From NCBI GenBank assembly GCA_049296795.1, contig JBAQTC010000002.1, positions 62,001 to 126,000 on the forward strand: a stretch of 64,000 bases of DNA, written 5' to 3'. A program made the translations under genes and the position numbers. The DNA is from CAXNKH01 sp049296795. Lineage in GTDB: Bacteria; Pseudomonadota; Gammaproteobacteria; Burkholderiales; Burkholderiaceae_C. Numbering within the stretch: position 1 is the first letter of the stretch; each line of letters opens with the position of its first letter. Positions 31,775 through 40,089 of the stretch are shown here, piece by piece. The notes beneath the pieces are model-generated. The model was not told the DNA's origin. It searched no databases and saw only the letters and a program-made list of their open reading frames with translations.

Positions 31775-32719
31775 ATGGCAAATTTCCTGACCGCTGCCTT
31801 GTACAAGTTCGTTGAACTGCCCGACTATGAGCAGCTCAAAGCGCCACTGCTTGCTTGCTGTCAAGCCCATCAGGTCAAGGGAACGCTGCTACTGGCCAAC
31901 GAGGGCATCAATGGCACGGTGGCCGGGCCAGAGACCGGCGTGCACGCGGTGCTGGCTTATTTGCGCAGCGACCCCAGACTGGCCGATCTGATCCACAAAG
32001 AGTCTTTCAGTGAGACCGCGCCTTTTCACCGGATGAAGGTCAGACTCAAGCGTGAAATCGTCACACTTGGCGTACCCGGTCTGAATCCCAGCCAACTGGC
32101 CGGTACCTATGTCAAAGCGCAGGACTGGAACCAACTTCTGCGCGATCCGGAGTTGGTTTTGATCGACACCCGCAACGACTACGAAGTTGCCATCGGAAGT
32201 TTTCGGGACGCCATCAATCCCGGGATCAAAAATTTTTCCGAATTACCTGCTTGGTTGAACCAGCAAGCTGTCCTGCAAGCCCCGGCCGGGAAAAAACCCA
32301 AAGTCGCGATGTTTTGTACCGGCGGCATCCGCTGCGAAAAATCAACCGCGCTGCTGCGCAGCCAGGGCTTTGACGAGGTCTATCACCTCGAAGGCGGCAT
32401 CCTCAAATACCTGGAAACTGTACAAGCCGAACAGAGCTTGTGGCAAGGCGAATGCTTTGTTTTTGACGAACGGGTGTCGGTCACCCAAGGTCTGGCCGTG
32501 GGCAGCTATGCGTTGTGCCGCTCCTGCCGCAATCCGGTTTCTGTCGCTGACAAAGCTTCTGCGTATTACGTCGAAGGTGTGAGCTGCCCCCATTGCCATG
32601 CAAGCAGAAGCGAGCAGCAAAAAAGCGGCGCCGCCGAACGCCAGCGGCAAGTGCTGTTAGCCCAGGCGCGCCAGCAAACCCACATTGGCGGCAGTAGGCC
32701 CGACTCCGAAGGCTATTGA
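31775..32719 (+). CDS. trhO: tRNA uridine(34) hydroxylase TrhO (rhodanese-like)
   Basis: A 314-residue YceA/TrhO protein, which forms 5-hydroxyuridine at the wobble position of certain tRNAs. It has an N-terminal ferredoxin-like domain (GTLLLANEGINGTVAG at residues 36-51), a rhodanese domain with the active-site Cys181 in CTGGIRCEKS, and a C-terminal cysteine-rich zinc-type motif (LCRSC and CPHC). The start lies 28 bases after dnaJ, so read-through from the heat-shock operon is possible. The length is typical for the short form. Confidence 0.93.
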   Translation: MANFLTAALYKFVELPDYEQLKAPLLACCQAHQVKGTLLLANEGINGTVAGPETGVHAVLAYLRSDPRLADLIHKESFSETAPFHRMKVRLKREIVTLGVPGLNPSQLAGTYVKAQDWNQLLRDPELVLIDTRNDYEVAIGSFRDAINPGIKNFSELPAWLNQQAVLQAPAGKKPKVAMFCTGGIRCEKSTALLRSQGFDEVYHLEGGILKYLETVQAEQSLWQGECFVFDERVSVTQGLAVGSYALCRSCRNPVSVADKASAYYVEGVSCPHCHASRSEQQKSGAAERQRQVLLAQARQQTHIGGSRPDSEGY

Positions 32720-32796
32720 GAGTTTCAAAATTCACGACAGCTAGGGTCTCCAAGACAGTCCGGGTACCGATTCAAGGCTGCTGATTGCGTACTGGA

Positions 32797-33110
32797 GTAC
32801 GCCCTGGCGCTTGGGGTGAGCAGCTCCGCGACTGTCCCCCGGCCTTTGGCCTCCTCCTTGATGCCGCTGCGCCGCCCACCCCAAGCACCCGGGCATCCAA
32901 TAGAGTTGCTATTGGGCGTTTTGGTCGTTAGAAAACACGATACCTTGGAAGGAGCAGGGCAGTGGTTCGCTCAGCGCAGCGGCATCAAGGAGGAGTCGTC
33001 GTCCCTAGGCCGACACGGGGGACAGCCGCGGAGCTGAGTGCGCCGCTGACCGGCTCCGTTCCAGCCAAGTCGGAGTCAAGACGAAAGGAATGTCGAGTGT
33101 CACTATTTAA
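32797..33110. repeat. Long inverted-arm intergenic repeat, copy C
   Basis: This is most of the 453-base gap between trhO and the nitronate monooxygenase gene; the remainder shows nothing recognisable. The left arm at 32797-32885 (GTACGCCCTGGCGCTTGGGGTGAG, CTGTCCCCC and CCTCCTTGATGCCGCTGCGC) and the right arm at 32967-33045 (GCTCAGCGCAGCGGCATCAAGG, GGGGGACAGCCGCGGAGCTGAG) are inverted. The end part 33050-33110 is the reverse complement of the start of copy B at about 10943-10999. It is the fullest of the three copies. Confidence 0.75.
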
Positions 33111-33172
33111 GAAAAAATCAATAAATCAAACGGCAATGGCTCTGGCTGAGCGAGCTTGTTGGACTTCCGGCC

Positions 33173-34135
33173 TCAAACCTGGCAAGCCAGAACCCGCTCT
33201 CGCGCGGTCAGGTACTCGGCACGCAGTTGGGCCACGAAGTCTGCGGTGCTGCGCACCGACGCCACAGCGCCAATGCCCTGGCCGCAACCCCAAATGTCTT
33301 TCCAGGCTTTGACCCGATCCGAGCCAAAATTCATTTGACTCGGGTCGCTCATCGGTAACTGCTCGGGATCCAGACCAGCTGCTCGTATGCTGGCGGCCAA
33401 GTAGTTGCCGTGAACGCCAGTAAACAGATTGGTATAGACGATGTCATCGGAGCTTGACGCAGCAATGGCCCGCTTGTAGTCATCACTGGCGCGGGCCTCT
33501 TCGGTGGCGATAAATGCCGAACCGATGTAGGCAAAATCCGCACCTATGGCCTGGGCTGCCAGCACGGCGCCGCCACTGGCAATCGAACCACTCAAGGCCA
33601 GTGGACCATCGAACCATTGGCGAATTTCACCGATCAAGGCAAACGGACTTTTCACGCCGGCGTGGCCACCGGCCCCGGCTGCCACAGCGATCAAGCCATC
33701 AGCGCCCTTCTCGATGGCTTTGCGGGCAAACTTGTTGTTGATGACATCGTGCAGCACCACACCGCCATAGCTGTGCGCCGCAGCATTGATATCTTCACGC
33801 GCGCCCAGCGAAGTGATGATGATCGGCACTTTGTATTTCACGCATAGCCCCATGTCGTGCTCAAGCCGGTCGTTGGATTTGTGAACGATCTGGTTGATAG
33901 CAAACGGTGCGATGACCTGTTCTGGGTGAGCCTGCTGGTAAGCCGCCAGCGTCTGCGTGATCTCGATCAACCAGTCTTCCAACTGGTCCGCTGGTCTGGC
34001 ATTGAGCGCCGGCATGGCACCGACCACGCCTGCAATGCACTGTGCAATCACCAGCTTGGGGTTGCTGATGATGAACAGCGGCGCACCGATGATGGGCAAA
34101 GGCAGCTGACTCAAAACGGCGGGCAGATTGGACAT
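33173..34135 (-). CDS. Nitronate monooxygenase-family flavoprotein
   Basis: A 320-residue FMN TIM-barrel protein of the 2-nitropropane dioxygenase/nitronate monooxygenase family, which oxidises alkyl nitronates using O2. Conserved segments are PIIGAPLFIISNPKLVIA at the N-terminus, GADGLIAVAAGAGGHAG with the catalytic-site His, and LSGSIASGGAVLAAQAIGADFAYIGSAF, the phosphate-binding part. The ATG at 34135 is chosen since an upstream start at 34168 would run into a repeat. It follows the acyl-CoA dehydrogenase gene on the same strand. Its physiological substrate is probably a nitronate toxin such as propionate 3-nitronate, by family. Confidence 0.88.
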   Translation of the reverse strand: MSNLPAVLSQLPLPIIGAPLFIISNPKLVIAQCIAGVVGAMPALNARPADQLEDWLIEITQTLAAYQQAHPEQVIAPFAINQIVHKSNDRLEHDMGLCVKYKVPIIITSLGAREDINAAAHSYGGVVLHDVINNKFARKAIEKGADGLIAVAAGAGGHAGVKSPFALIGEIRQWFDGPLALSGSIASGGAVLAAQAIGADFAYIGSAFIATEEARASDDYKRAIAASSSDDIVYTNLFTGVHGNYLAASIRAAGLDPEQLPMSDPSQMNFGSDRVKAWKDIWGCGQGIGAVASVRSTADFVAQLRAEYLTARERVLACQV

Positions 34136-34146
34136 GGTCTTAATCA

Positions 34147-34192
34147 GTTGGGGACAGGGCTGGGACACTGCATGTCACTGCGGTCTGTCCCA
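34147..34192. repeat. GGGACAG/CTGTCCC hairpin before the nitronate monooxygenase gene
   Basis: The sequence AATCAGTTGGGGACAGGGC ... CGGTCTGTCCCACAA fills the 74-base gap between the acyl-CoA dehydrogenase stop and the monooxygenase start. The GGGGACAG and CTGTCCC boxes are complementary. An internal GACACTGCATGTCACTG can form a further small fold. Confidence 0.7.
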
Positions 34193-34209
34193 CAAAAAAA
34201 CAAAAGAAA

Positions 34210-36030
34210 TCAAAAGGAATCTAGGGCCATAGCGTTGACGCTGTCAGCGCCTTCGACTATTGATTCACGCAGGCCTGGTGCCTGGCTCAGAATGTGATCG
34301 GCGTAAAAGCGGGCCGTGATGATTTTGGCCTGCATGAACTCTACGTCCTGTCCCTGCACGAGCGCTTGTTGCGCAGCCAGCAGGGCGCGTGCCAGTTGCC
34401 AACCCGCCATCAAATTACCCGCGAGCATCAAGTAGGGCACGCTGCCGGCAAAAACAGCGTTGGGCTGGTCTTTGCAATTGCTGGCGACGAACTCCACCAC
34501 ATCGACAAAAGCGGCGCGGGCCGCGTCCAGCCGGCGCGCCACCACCGTGGCATCGGGGCTGGCTTGTTGTCGCAAGGCTGCTATGGTTTTCTCAATCTGA
34601 TGGGCGATGGCCTTGGCCGTCTGGCCTCCGTCGCGCGCGGTTTTTCGCCCGACCAGATCATTGGCCTGGATCGCGGTCGTTCCTTCGTAAATCGTCAGGA
34701 TTTTGGCGTCGCGGTAGTGCTGGGCCGCTCCGGTCTCCTCGATGAAGCCCATGCCGCCGTGCACCTGCACGCCCAGCGAGGTGACTTCCTGGCTCATTTC
34801 GGTGCTAAAGCCTTTGACCAGCGGCACCATGAATTCGTAGAAAGCCTGGTTGATTTTTCTGACCTCGGGATCAGGGTGGGTGTGGGCCGCATCATTGGCC
34901 GCAGCAGCCGTGCTGGCCATGGCGCGGCAACCTTCGGTGTAGGCGCGCATCGTCATCAACATGCGGCGCACATCGGGGTGATGAATGATGGGGCCGGCTT
35001 GGCTCAGCGAACCATCCACCGGGCGCCCTTGCACCCGCTCTTTGGCAAAATTCGCTGCTTGTTGGTAAGCCCGTTCAGCCACCGCAATGCCCTGGATGCC
35101 AACGCCGAAACGGGCCGCGTTCATCATGATGAACATGTACTCCAGGCCTCGATTCTCCTCACCGACGAGATAGCCCACAGCGCCGGGGCCGGCATTGTCA
35201 GCAATGCTCGCCGCCAAGCCATCACCGTACTGCAGAACGGCCGTGGGACTGGCCTTGATGCCCATTTTGTGCTCGATGCTCAGGCATTGCACATCGTTGC
35301 GTGGCCCCAGGCTGCCATCGGGATTGACCAGTACCTTGGGAACTATGAAAAGTGAAATCCCCTTGACCCCGGCGGGCGCACCACTGACCCGTGCCAACAC
35401 CGGGTGAATGATGTTGCTGGTGTAGTCGTGCTCGCCGTAGGTGATGAAAATTTTGGTGCCAAAAAGTTTGTAGCTGCCGTTGGCCTGCGGTTCGGCTCGA
35501 GTCCGTACTGCAGCCAAATCGCTGCCGGCCTGCGGCTCGGTCAAATTCATGGTTCCAGTCCACTCACCACTGACGAGTTTTTCCAGGTACGTCGCTTTGA
35601 TCGCGTTGGACGCGGCGGTCAGCAGCGCCTCGATCGCGCCGTCAGTCAGCATCGGGCACAGGGCAAAACTCAGGTTGGCACTTTGAACCATTTCGGCGCA
35701 CATGGCACCTATGGTTTTGGGCAAACCCTGTCCGCCCCAGGCCTGCGGATGCTGCAAACCCTGCCAGCCATCTTGCACATAGCGCAGGTAAGCATCCTTG
35801 AAGCCTGGGCTGGTGCTGACGTGACCGTCCTTGAAGCTCGATGGCTGTTGATCGCCCACGGCGTTCAGAGGTGCAATCACCTGCTCGCTGAACTTGGCGC
35901 ATTCCTGCAGCACCGAATTCGCCGTCTCCAGCCCCGCGTCCTGGAATCCCGGCAATTGGGCCAGCTGGTCGATATCGGCCAGGTGCTTGAGGTTGAACAG
36001 CATGTCCTTGATCGGGGCCACATAACTCAT
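34210..36030 (-). CDS. Acyl-CoA dehydrogenase (long form)
   Basis: A 606-residue FAD acyl-CoA dehydrogenase of the long subgroup found in proteobacteria (with an extra N-terminal helix and a C-terminal extension beyond the usual 380-400 residues). Motifs include GTMNLTEPQAGSDLAAVRTRAE (FAD and substrate loop), KIFITYGEHDYTSN, GLEYMFIMMNAARFGVGIQG and the ETGAAQHYRDAKILTIYEGTTAIQANDLVGRK segment that forms the C-terminal FAD site. It follows etfB and etfA on the same strand, so it passes electrons to this flavoprotein during fatty-acid or other acyl-CoA oxidation. Chain-length preference cannot be read from the sequence. Confidence 0.93.
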   Translation of the reverse strand: MSYVAPIKDMLFNLKHLADIDQLAQLPGFQDAGLETANSVLQECAKFSEQVIAPLNAVGDQQPSSFKDGHVSTSPGFKDAYLRYVQDGWQGLQHPQAWGGQGLPKTIGAMCAEMVQSANLSFALCPMLTDGAIEALLTAASNAIKATYLEKLVSGEWTGTMNLTEPQAGSDLAAVRTRAEPQANGSYKLFGTKIFITYGEHDYTSNIIHPVLARVSGAPAGVKGISLFIVPKVLVNPDGSLGPRNDVQCLSIEHKMGIKASPTAVLQYGDGLAASIADNAGPGAVGYLVGEENRGLEYMFIMMNAARFGVGIQGIAVAERAYQQAANFAKERVQGRPVDGSLSQAGPIIHHPDVRRMLMTMRAYTEGCRAMASTAAAANDAAHTHPDPEVRKINQAFYEFMVPLVKGFSTEMSQEVTSLGVQVHGGMGFIEETGAAQHYRDAKILTIYEGTTAIQANDLVGRKTARDGGQTAKAIAHQIEKTIAALRQQASPDATVVARRLDAARAAFVDVVEFVASNCKDQPNAVFAGSVPYLMLAGNLMAGWQLARALLAAQQALVQGQDVEFMQAKIITARFYADHILSQAPGLRESIVEGADSVNAMALDSF

Positions 36031-36132
36031 CGTTTTTCTCCAAAAACAGCAGGGTTCAAATCAAGCCTGGCAAATGATGGTAGGCCATTAAGCCCAACCC
36101 GCCAGCGCAGCCGGGTTCAGGGCCATCGGGGC

Positions 36133-37065
36133 TTAAAGCGCTGCAATCAACTCAGGAATGGCAACAAACAAATCGGCTTGCAAGCCGTAATCGGCGACGC
36201 TGAAAATAGGTGCTTCCGGGTCCTTGTTGATGGCAACAATCACCTTGCTGTCCTTCATTCCCGCCAAGTGCTGAATGGCACCGCTGATGCCGCAAGCCAG
36301 GTACAGCTGGGGTGCGACGATCTTGCCGGTTTGTCCGACTTGCCAGTCGTTGGGCGCGTAGCCCGCATCGACCGCTGCACGCGAGGCACCCAGTGCTGCT
36401 CCGAGCTTGTCGGCCAGCGGCGTCAACACTTCATCGAATTTTTCGCTCGAACCCAGCGCCCTGCCACCCGAGACAATGATCTTGGCAGCGGTCAATTCAG
36501 GTCGGTCGTTTTTCGCAATTTCACTGCCCACGAACGCAGTGTTGGGGTTGACCTGCAGTACATCCACCGTGTGCACCGTGGCTGATCCACCGCTGGCAGG
36601 GGCTGCATCAAAACCGGTGCTGCGAACCGTCAACACCTTGATCGGGTCGAGGCTTTGAACCACCGCAATGGCATTCCCGGCGTAAATCGGGCGCTCAAAA
36701 ATATCGGCCGCATCAACGCGCGTCACATCAGAGATCTGGCCAACGTCGAGCTTGGCCGCCACTCTGGGCGCAATGTTCTTGCCCGAGGCAGTCGCTGGAA
36801 ACAAGATATGGCTGTACTGGGCTGCAATATTCAGGACCTGAGCTGCTACGTTTTCAGCCAGGCCATGGGCCAGCGACTCGCCATCGGCATGCAGCACCTT
36901 GGTTACGCCGGCAATCTGCGCTGCTGCGGCAGCGGCAGCGGCGGCATTGCAACCAGCCACCAGCACATGGACTTCAGTGGCGCATTGTGCTGCGGCGCTA
37001 ACGGTATTGAAAGTGGCGCCCTTGAGGGTCGCGTTGTCATGTTCAGCAATTACGAGTGCGGTCAT
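36133..37065 (-). CDS. etfA: Electron transfer flavoprotein alpha subunit
   Basis: A 310-residue alpha subunit that carries the redox-active FAD and moves electrons from acyl-CoA dehydrogenases to the membrane quinone reductase. The N-terminal half is a nucleotide-binding-like domain with an alanine-rich stretch. The FAD motif of the C-terminal half appears as VVSGGRALGSSEKFD, followed by ASRAAVDAGYAPNDWQVGQTGKIVAPQLYLACGISGAIQHLAGM. It is separated from etfB by 61 bases that hold a repeat hairpin. Confidence 0.97.
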   Translation of the reverse strand: MTALVIAEHDNATLKGATFNTVSAAAQCATEVHVLVAGCNAAAAAAAAAQIAGVTKVLHADGESLAHGLAENVAAQVLNIAAQYSHILFPATASGKNIAPRVAAKLDVGQISDVTRVDAADIFERPIYAGNAIAVVQSLDPIKVLTVRSTGFDAAPASGGSATVHTVDVLQVNPNTAFVGSEIAKNDRPELTAAKIIVSGGRALGSSEKFDEVLTPLADKLGAALGASRAAVDAGYAPNDWQVGQTGKIVAPQLYLACGISGAIQHLAGMKDSKVIVAINKDPEAPIFSVADYGLQADLFVAIPELIAAL

Positions 37066-37081
37066 TTTTTCCCTTTAATCA

Positions 37082-37121
37082 GTTGAGTACAGCGCTGCGC
37101 TGCGATTCGGTCTGTCCCGCA
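37082..37121. repeat. GGACAG/CTGTCCC-type hairpin between etfB and etfA
   Basis: AGTTGAGTACAGCGCTGCGCTGCG ... GGTCTGTCCCGCAAG fits the family AATCAGTTG.GGACAG...CTGTCCC with one change (GAGTACAG). It occupies most of the 61-base spacer in the etf operon, within transcribed DNA. Confidence 0.65.
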
Positions 37122-37126
37122 AGACT

Positions 37127-37876
37127 TCAAATAACCTTTGCTTCATTTTTCAGTTTATCGACCAAGGTGGCCACATCGGGCACCATGATGCCGGCGCTGC
37201 GCTTGGTCGGCTCATTGACCTTGAGGGTCTTGATACGCGGGCTGACATCGACCCCAAGATCTTCGGGCTTGAAAATGTCGAGCTGCTTTTTCTTGGCCTT
37301 CATGATGTTGGGCAGGGTGACGTAGCGCGGCTCGTTCAGGCGCAAATCGGTGGTAATAACGGCCGGCAAGGTGATCGCCAAAGTTTCCAGCCCGCCATCG
37401 ACTTCCCGTGTGACGCTTGCCTTGCCGTCAGCAAGAACGACTTTGCTGGCGAAAGTAGCTTGCGGCAGGTCGCACAGTGCGGCCAGCATTTGTCCGGTCT
37501 GGTTGCAGTCGTCGTCAATCGCTTGCTTGCCCAGAATGATCAAACCCGGCTGCTCTTTGTCGACCAGGGCCTTGAACAGTTTGGCCACTGCCAAGGGCTG
37601 CAACTCCTCGCTGGTTTCGACCAGAATCGCGCGATCAGCGCCAATGGCCATGGCGGTACGCAGCGTTTCCTGGCATTGCAGGACGCCGCACGACACGGCG
37701 ATGACCTCAGTCACCACCCCTTTTTCCCGGAGACGAATGGCCTCCTCTACTGCGATTTCGTCAAACGGATTCATGCTCATCTTCACGTTGGCGATATCCA
37801 CACCGCTGTGGTCCGATTTGACCCGAACCTTCACGTTGAAATCGACAACCCGCTTGACGCCTACCAAGACCTTCAT
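37127..37876 (-). CDS. etfB: Electron transfer flavoprotein beta subunit
   Basis: A 249-residue beta subunit that binds AMP and docks on dehydrogenases. The start MKVLVGVKRVVDFNVKVRVK and the segment MSMNPFDEIAVEEAIRLREKG are characteristic, and the recognition loop that contacts acyl-CoA dehydrogenases is in the segment following PRYVTLPNIMKAKKK. AGGAG nine bases before the ATG at 37876 sets the start; the longer frame to 37894 is rejected. The gene heads the etfB-etfA-acyl-CoA dehydrogenase run, and a half copy of the GGGGACAG repeat lies just upstream. Confidence 0.97.
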   Translation of the reverse strand: MKVLVGVKRVVDFNVKVRVKSDHSGVDIANVKMSMNPFDEIAVEEAIRLREKGVVTEVIAVSCGVLQCQETLRTAMAIGADRAILVETSEELQPLAVAKLFKALVDKEQPGLIILGKQAIDDDCNQTGQMLAALCDLPQATFASKVVLADGKASVTREVDGGLETLAITLPAVITTDLRLNEPRYVTLPNIMKAKKKQLDIFKPEDLGVDVSPRIKTLKVNEPTKRSAGIMVPDVATLVDKLKNEAKVI

Positions 37877-37931
37877 GGAGCCACTCCTAAACAAATGGGG
37901 ACAGAAAAATTGATGTTCCGAATCGACGATT

Positions 37932-38882
37932 CTATTCGGCTAGCGCCCGCAAATGCGCCTCCACGCTGCGGCCCAGGGCACTGAGGTTGTAACCGCCTTC
38001 CAGACTGGAGACGATACGACCTTTGGCATGGGTCTTGGCTACTTCTTTGAGTTTTCGGGTAATCCATGCGTAGTCGGCCTCGACCAGTCCGAGCTGACCC
38101 AGATCATCTTCGCGGTGCGCATCGAAACCGGCACTGATCAAAATCAGCTCGGGCTGGTGTTGCTCCAGCCGTGGCAACCAATGCTGCTCGATCAAGGGCC
38201 GAATCACATCACCCGCGGTATAGGCCGGAATCGGCAGGTTCACCATATTGGCCGCGCCGGAACGCGAGCCGCCCTGGGGATAGAACGGGTGCTGGTAAAA
38301 ACTCAGCATCACAATTCGGTCATCGCCCGCCACGATGTCCTCGGTGCCGTTGCCATGGTGGACATCAAAGTCCACAATCGCCACCCGCTCCAGACCATGG
38401 CGCTCCAAGGCATATTTCGCTGCAATCGCCACGTTATTGAAAAAACAAAAACCCATGCCGTGGTCGTAACAGGCATGGTGGCCCGGTGGTCGAACAGCGC
38501 AAAAAGCATTGTCGATTTCGCCCGCCATCACCGCATCAACAGCCGCCAGCGAGGCGCCAACGCCCCGGCGAATGGCATCCCAGGTGTCGGCATTGAGGGC
38601 GGTGTCGGGGTCGAGCTGGGCGTAATGTCGCCCGCCCTCGCTCAGCCCTTCGCGCAATTGATCACTGAGACTTTGCAACTCCTGTACATAGTCTGCGCTG
38701 TGCCCCAGCTCGATGTCCTGCAATTCAGCCAAAGGCGCAACCCGGCGCACCAGACCTTCGATCGCGGCGCTCGCGCGCAAACGCTCCTCGATGGCGGTAA
38801 TTCGCTCGGGACATTCGGGATGACCCCGGCCCATTTCATGTTTTTTGCTATCAGGGTGACTAAAGTATCCGGTCTTGCTCAC
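37932..38882 (-). CDS. Histone deacetylase-family protein (class II-like amidohydrolase)
   Basis: A 316-residue zinc-dependent deacetylase of the HDAC/acetylpolyamine amidohydrolase superfamily. Active-site motifs are RPPGHHACYDHGMGFCFFNNVAIAA with the catalytic His pair, then VAIVDFDVHHGNGTEDI (zinc Asp and His) and ISAGFDAHREDDLG (second zinc Asp). All metal ligands are retained, so activity is likely. The substrate in bacteria is usually unknown; acetylpolyamines or acetylated small molecules are candidates. It lies upstream of etfB on the same strand and is divergent from the lytic transglycosylase gene. Confidence 0.9.
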   Translation of the reverse strand: MSKTGYFSHPDSKKHEMGRGHPECPERITAIEERLRASAAIEGLVRRVAPLAELQDIELGHSADYVQELQSLSDQLREGLSEGGRHYAQLDPDTALNADTWDAIRRGVGASLAAVDAVMAGEIDNAFCAVRPPGHHACYDHGMGFCFFNNVAIAAKYALERHGLERVAIVDFDVHHGNGTEDIVAGDDRIVMLSFYQHPFYPQGGSRSGAANMVNLPIPAYTAGDVIRPLIEQHWLPRLEQHQPELILISAGFDAHREDDLGQLGLVEADYAWITRKLKEVAKTHAKGRIVSSLEGGYNLSALGRSVEAHLRALAE

Positions 38883-38983
38883 AAAAACTCCCTAGGCTCG
38901 AAATTTCGGCTAAGGTCAGAGCATAGCGAATACCAAGCTCTGAGTTGGTCCAACAGACTTTCAGCCTTTCACCCCACCGGCGC

Positions 38984-40084
38984 ATGCAAGAACTTTCACG
39001 ATTTTCAGTCATTGCGCTGCTGCTCCTGGCCACCTTGCTACTGACCACGGGATCGCTGGCAGCGAGCAAAAACAAAAAACCGGTAGCTGCCAAAGCGCAA
39101 ACCTTGGCTCAAGCGCCAGCCCAAGGCCAGCTCTACAGCAGCCGAAGCGACGCCATGGGCGCAGCTGACGAGATGGCTGAACGTCTGGGGCTAGCGCGCA
39201 GCCGGGTGCGCCAGATTCTGGGACAAGCGCGTTTGATGCCGCGCATCGTCCAACTCATGACGCCCTCACCTCTTGGCGTGGCCAAGAATTGGCAGATTTA
39301 CCGCAGCCGCTTCATCGAACCCCTGCGGATCCAGGCCGGTATCGATTTCTGGCAAGCGCACCGTGGCGATTTGCAACGGGCCCAGGAACGCAGTGGCGTT
39401 CCGGCCGAAATCATTGTTGGCGTCATTGGTGTGGAAACCATTTACGGCCAGCAAATGGGTAGCTTTAGGGTGATCGACGCCTTGAGCACCCTGGCTTTTG
39501 ATTTCCCCGCCAGTCACCCCCGCGCCAGCGAACGCAGTGCCTATTTCCTGAGCGAGCTCGAGCACTTCCTGAGCTTTACCCAACGTGGCGGGACCGACCC
39601 CTTGAGTTTGCGCGGCAGTTACGCCGGCGCCATGGGGATGCCCCAGTTCATGCCCTCGAGCTGGCAGCAACACGCGGTCGATTTCGACGCTGATGGCCGG
39701 ATCGACTTGTTCACCAGTGCGGCTGACGCCATCGGCTCGGTTGCCAACTACCTGCAGTCCTATGGCTGGAACAAAGGTATGGCAACGCATTACCCGCTGC
39801 GCTTTGACCCGGCCCGGCTCGATCTGGACGCCCTGATGCTTCCCGACATCCTGCCCACCTTCAGCCTGGCCAGTTTTCAGGACAAAGGCGTACTGCTCGA
39901 AGGTGCCGCGCTGCAACACACAGGCCCGCTGGCCCTGATCGAATTGCAAAACGGTGGAGCAGCGCCCAGCTATGTGGCGGGAACCGAAAACTTCTACGTC
40001 ATCACACGTTACAACTGGAGCAGCTACTACGCTATGGCAGTGATTGAACTGGGCCAAGCGGTGGCTGCTGCACTGGGCCGCTAA
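38984..40084 (+). CDS. mltB: Membrane-bound lytic murein transglycosylase B-like protein
   Basis: A 366-residue periplasmic enzyme that cleaves peptidoglycan between MurNAc and GlcNAc with 1,6-anhydro ring formation. The signal segment SVIALLLLATLLLTTGSLAA has no lipobox cysteine, so it may be soluble or held by an uncleaved signal. The catalytic Glu151 lies in VGVIGVETIYGQ. The family segments YAGAMGMPQFMPSSW and DGRIDLFTSAADAIGSVANYLQSYGW follow. The ATG at 38984 is preferred over a TTG at 38945 because it gives a regular signal peptide. It ends five bases from the convergent comEC gene. Confidence 0.9.
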   Translation: MQELSRFSVIALLLLATLLLTTGSLAASKNKKPVAAKAQTLAQAPAQGQLYSSRSDAMGAADEMAERLGLARSRVRQILGQARLMPRIVQLMTPSPLGVAKNWQIYRSRFIEPLRIQAGIDFWQAHRGDLQRAQERSGVPAEIIVGVIGVETIYGQQMGSFRVIDALSTLAFDFPASHPRASERSAYFLSELEHFLSFTQRGGTDPLSLRGSYAGAMGMPQFMPSSWQQHAVDFDADGRIDLFTSAADAIGSVANYLQSYGWNKGMATHYPLRFDPARLDLDALMLPDILPTFSLASFQDKGVLLEGAALQHTGPLALIELQNGGAAPSYVAGTENFYVITRYNWSSYYAMAVIELGQAVAAALGR

Positions 40085-40089
40085 CGGCA

